Shown here: one piece after another, positions 60,541 to 64,000 of the stretch
Layout: each line of letters starts with the position of its first letter
Numbering within the stretch: the stretch's first letter is position 1
NCBI RefSeq assembly: GCF_000204055.1
Contig: NW_006768796.1
Span: 1 to 64,000 of the forward strand
Direction: 5' to 3'
Source of the DNA: Melampsora larici-populina 98AG31
Taxonomy: Eukaryota; Basidiomycota; Pucciniomycetes; Pucciniales; Melampsoraceae
DNA length: 64,000 bases
The notes under the pieces: generated by a model
The model's database searches: none
What the model saw: only the letters and a program-made list of their open reading frames with translations
Told to the model about the DNA's origin: nothing
Translations under genes and position numbers: made by a program

Positions 60541-60604
60541 CTTTGCTGGACGCAGCGGTTATAAGAAGTGTGATGGCCAGTTGGATATGACGGTGTGAAG
60601 CCAT
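60377..60604 (-). CDS. Possible small secreted protein
   Basis: Starting at the second Met (60604) the frame codes 75 aa beginning MASHRHIQLAITLLITAASS, which reads as a signal peptide with a cut after SKA. The mature part is about 53 aa, His/Lys/Leu-rich with two cysteines. The frame extends ten codons upstream to Met 60634, which would spoil the signal peptide. A TTGATGAGGTAAG word at the stop could be a splice donor, in which case the protein would be longer. A decayed copy lies beside it. Confidence 0.4.
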   Translation of the reverse strand: MASHRHIQLAITLLITAASSKANTKHYMNQRTCIIGNHHQLLQHKRLSNLHMSEADHDTTLKKVMQSNPELCYIT

Positions 60605-60634
60605 TGCCGTCCAATCACAAGATTTATATTTCAT

Positions 60635-62090
60635 AAACTTTGTATTTTAACACTCTTTGAGCCACCTCATGAGCAAAAAGCTTCATCATCAAGGATGTTT
60701 TAAGAGTTTTCTCACATGTGATATTTTGTTCAGAATTCTCAACATCATGAACCCTCCTAATAGTACACATTATGAAATTTCAAGCATTAATTCAAGTGTC
60801 TCTTCTTTGTAAAACTAAATCTTTATTCATGACAGTTTTTTGTTGAAAATTTCCTTGTGGAGGTCTTTTACTTTTTTATGATTTCATGCTGTTTTCTTGT
60901 GTTCTGTTGATTCTTTTTCAATGAATTGTTGTTGTAAGAGGTCAAGCTTAACTTTAAGGGAGCATAAAGTGTTCTTAGTGAGACAGTGAGAACACAAGTA
61001 AGAGATGAAGTGAAGTACCTGGTGGTACAAGGAAGAAAGGAATAAGAATGAATTGCTGTAATCCAAGCTGCACAATCATGAAGAAACCTTAAGAGAGGAC
61101 AAAGTGTTCTTAGTGACACAGTCAGAACACCGGCACAGCCGTTGTAAGATCCATTGGCAGATTTTGAGAGCTTTGTATTTTTGCTAGATTTGATGTAGAG
61201 GTCAAAAACTCGGAAAAGCCCTTTGGAGATGACTCTACTGCCCATTGGTCCAATCTACACCAGGATAATAGGGTTCAGTCTGAAAGTGATATAGTTTTGA
61301 GTTTTTGACTTCAAATGTTAAATCTGGCAATGACAAAACTTCACAAAAATCTGCCAGTAGATCTTCTGACAGCTGTAGGAGAGGTGAAGTGAAGTACCTG
61401 GTGGTACAAGGAACAAAAGAATATTGATGAATGAGGAAAAAGGAAAACAATAATGGAGCACATGCAGTCTTATATAGAACAGGACTCGTATAACCTTGTT
61501 ACAATAAAATAGGTTTGAAGAAGGAAGCAAAATGAGAGCTATGTCATAGTAGTGATGTCTTATCCAGACAGAAAATGACAGGAATATCTTATAAATATAA
61601 GTTGTTTCCCTCAGATTTCCTTTTGGGAGAAACTGAAGTGATGAATTTGGAGTGTTCAAGCCAAAGGTCAGTGCTTGTCACTTCACCTGGTCTGAGGACT
61701 ATCCTATCTTTGATGGTGAAAAAAGGGAAGGAGTTAGGCACAGAGGTTTTGTTTTGCAAAAACTCAAAACCTGATTTTGTAAAGTGCTAACCTCTGGACA
61801 GCCCCGGGGGGTCTGAGCGTGTTGCAGTAAGAGAAAAGCACAACCTGAGGCCCAGAGGGCGGCCTAGTAATACTACAATACGTAAGAAGAACCAAACTAG
61901 ATGGGAGGGACGGTGGGAAACAAAAATTTATGACTAAAAGAATAGTGCACAAGGTAAAATTTGTTGATAAAGGTGTGGATGAGTACAAAAATAAGGTAAA
62001 GAGAACCACTGCAGAAGAACAAGGTTTTTAAGAATTGTGAGAGATCAAATAGGATCTTTACAAAAGTTTGAAAACCGCCATAAGCTCTTT
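60635..62090. other. Repeat-like region
   Basis: The phrase gaagtgaagtacctggtggt occurs twice (near 61008 and 61390), each followed by a similar GGAA(G/C)AAA stretch, and GTGTTCTTAGTGA also occurs twice (60970 and 61106). These are diverged internal repeats. Frames here (60868-61659 minus) appear to be read from repeats, not from a gene. I cannot name the family. Confidence 0.4.
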
Positions 62091-63183
62091 CACAGCCCCC
62101 AACTACTGGTCACTGGCAGGCCAGTACATCCAATGTCTCCAAAATGTTTTCAACAAAACTTCAATTTGTTTTTAGCATAACATCCATCTGCTATCAAGAT
62201 GTTTTGGGTCAGTTACCAGCAAAATATGTCATACCACCAAAATTGAGATGATGTCATACAGCATCATAAACCTGTACTAACCTGTGCCTGTATTTCCCCA
62301 CCAAGAATATATAGTTTATTAACCTTTGTGACATAAATTGACTGAGCTATTGAGGTTTGAAAAAAAATCACGGACAAAAATACTATTTTTGTACTACACA
62401 TAAGAATTGATCCTGGAATATCTTCCAGCTTCATGAATATACATACACAAAAAAAATGATATTCCTTTTGAAAATATGTTTCTCCACATTTTGGTCGCTT
62501 AAAGCCTTCCTGTATGGGCAGTATTTCTATATGTAATTGTGGTGTGTACATGAGCAGTCAACAATTTGATTGATTCTTTGTTTCTAGGCAGAATATGCCA
62601 AAGTTTATGGCAGGAATTTTTGTCAAATATCTACATGTATATCAATCAGATTCAGAATTTGGCAATATGTTCCCTCAATATTTGTATTGGGGCAAAGCTA
62701 CTTCAGCTAATCAAACTCTCAGACACATTCAGGAATTACATATAGAAATACTGCCCATACAGGAAGGCTCTAGGGGACAAAAATGTGGAGAGACATGTGT
62801 TCAAAAGGATTATCAATTTTTTTGTATATATATTCATAAAACTGTGAGATATTCCAGAATCAATATTTAGATACAGTACACAAGTAATATTTTTTGTCCG
62901 GGATTTTTTTTTCAAACCTCAATAACTCAGTCAATTTATGTCACAAAGGTTAATAAACTATATATTCTTGGTGGGGAAATACAGGAGCAGGTTTGTACAG
63001 GTTTGTGATGCTGTATGGCATCATCTCAATTTTGGTGGTCTCCCAACCACTTCTCAACAAATTCTCAATCAATGGATGTTATTCATTTGATATCCATTTC
63101 ATAACTTCCTCATAACTTGCTCATAACTTGCTAGGGTCGGTGGGAGGCACTGGCCTGCCAGTGACTTGTGATTGGGGGCTGTG
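62091..63183. mobile_element. Fold-back element, 1.09 kb
   Basis: Arms of about 450 bp (62091-62545 and 62735-63183) are imperfect reverse complements around a 190-bp loop. Ends are CACAGCCCCCAA and TTGGGGGCTGTG, and both arms share TCACTGGCAGGCCAGT and the stretch CTTGGTGGGGAAATACAG. TTT flanks each end, a possible 3-bp duplication. No coding capacity is evident, although short frames run through the arms. Confidence 0.75.
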
Positions 63184-63834
63184 TTTACCATTACAAGTGA
63201 ACCTTCAAAGAAGGTTAGAGAACAAAATCTGATTCATTTGATTTTTGGATTTCACAACTCCCTGAGCCAACACTCATTCCCTTTGGTTAAAACACGTCCC
63301 AACCACAAGTAAAGAACTGGGTGTGGAGCAAGACCACAGGGTAATCCATACCGTCATTTGGCGGGCATGAATTACCATCATATGGCAAGATTGGCCCGGT
63401 GGTAGACGGCCGGCGCCAGACGGACGTCGCCAGACGGACGTCAGTGGTGTGGCAGTCCATGTCTTTGGCCTCCAAGCCAAGGAGGACTGACGCGTGAGTG
63501 AAACTGGAGCTAAGCTCCAGATCCTCACGCACTCTAGGTTTATTGTGCCGCGCTTGTTCTTAGATCTCTAAGAATGAGAGCGGCGGGTTTCAGGTGAAAA
63601 CCTAGCGCTCATCTATGGTACGCGCTACTCTTGTGAATATCAAGAGAGGTCGCCGTCAGATGAGCTGTGTGCATGAGAGCGGGCAAGGGACCCTTTGAAC
63701 CAAGGGCGGGGGGGAATGCAATGTGAGGGTTCGAAAAAGAGAGGTCTCTGACCGTGACAAGAGAAAGCCTTCAGAAGCAAGGAGAACGGCTGTGAGAGGA
63801 CGATGGAGAAGAGCGGAGGAAGTGAATCTACGAA
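63184..63834. repeat. Unassigned GC-rich repeat before the gap
   Basis: From about 63290 the composition changes to GC-rich with many short hairpins (CTGGAGCTAAGCTCCAG, TTAGATCTCTAA, AGGTGAAAACCT). GCCAGACGGACGTC occurs twice in a row at 63412-63440. It is likely a repeat, and would explain why the assembly breaks here. Long minus-strand frames through it show no motif. Confidence 0.4.
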
Positions 63835-63934
63835 NNNNNNNNNNNNNNNNNNNNNNNNNNNNNNNNNNNNNNNNNNNNNNNNNNNNNNNNNNNNNNNNNN
63901 NNNNNNNNNNNNNNNNNNNNNNNNNNNNNNNNNN
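63835..63934. other. Assembly gap of 100 N
   Basis: Exactly 100 undetermined bases, the usual placeholder for a scaffold gap of unknown size. The 66 bp beyond it are too short to interpret, and any frame drawn across it has no meaning. Confidence 0.98.
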
Positions 63935-64000
63935 CTGTGCCTGGTTGATGATCCAATCAGGGCGAAACCTGAACCACCCAACTATCCATCTTACCACCAA

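Noticed and set aside
60868..61659. Minus-strand frames of 113-125 codons
   Set aside because: They run through diverged internal repeats, and the peptide itself repeats (VLTVSLRTL twice) because the DNA does.
63640..64000. Long minus-strand frames at the right edge
   Set aside because: They pass through the 100-N gap and have no meaning there.

Overview
The window looks like a chromosome piece from a rust fungus (Pucciniales), most like Melampsora. This is an inference from several signs: AT-rich DNA, genes cut by many 45-90 bp GT-AG introns (including exons of 14 and 28 bp), a lineage-type F-box family with RING partners, small cysteine-containing secreted proteins, and transposon families typical of these genomes (KDZ-like, PIF/Harbinger, Copia, MITEs). 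About one third is ordinary host gene; the rest is transposons, decayed copies and gene-poor AT-rich DNA. A run of exactly 100 N near the right edge is an assembly gap.

Layout. 110-445: LTR-like repeat. 596-6886: a complete DNA element with 275-bp near-identical terminal inverted repeats and a perfect 9-bp target duplication, carrying a RecQ-like helicase gene facing a DUF6589-like gene; this is the strongest candidate for an undescribed system. 7536-18452: a 25-exon BEACH-WD40-FYVE gene (3054 aa) whose reading frame closes at every junction. 18453-24780: gene-poor DNA with a decayed relative of the helicase element (22287-24067) that itself carries a 393-bp MITE. 24780-40087: a duplicated locus of RING-H2 and F-box genes (two intact pairs plus one broken F-box and one broken RING), interrupted by a MITE, a solo LTR and a small secreted-protein gene. 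41188-45500: LTR retrotransposon pieces, including a Copia LTR, a primer site matching initiator tRNA-Met and a broken gag. 45824-48570: a deletion derivative of a KDZ-like element bounded by TGTCGC-rich inverted repeats, sitting directly upstream of an intron-containing tRNA-Ser(UGA). 49680-52660: a two-gene PIF/Harbinger element. 52680-53442: a fold-back element. 54240-58315: a divergent pair, a coilin-like Cajal-body scaffold and uracil phosphoribosyltransferase (FUR1), sharing a 183-bp promoter. 59588-60634: two candidate small secreted proteins. 62091-63183: a second fold-back element.

How things fit together. The housekeeping genes (BEACH, coilin, FUR1) are unrelated to one another and islanded by repeats. 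The RING/F-box locus pairs two kinds of ubiquitin-ligase component that have been copied together; whether they work together is inference. The helicase element is the only mobile element here with matching ends, a target duplication and a full helicase core, but its second gene has two TGA stops that could come from CGA codons by C-to-T change; the decayed helicase copy shows two changes of the same kind. Exon coordinates were derived by hand from splice signals and reading-frame continuity.
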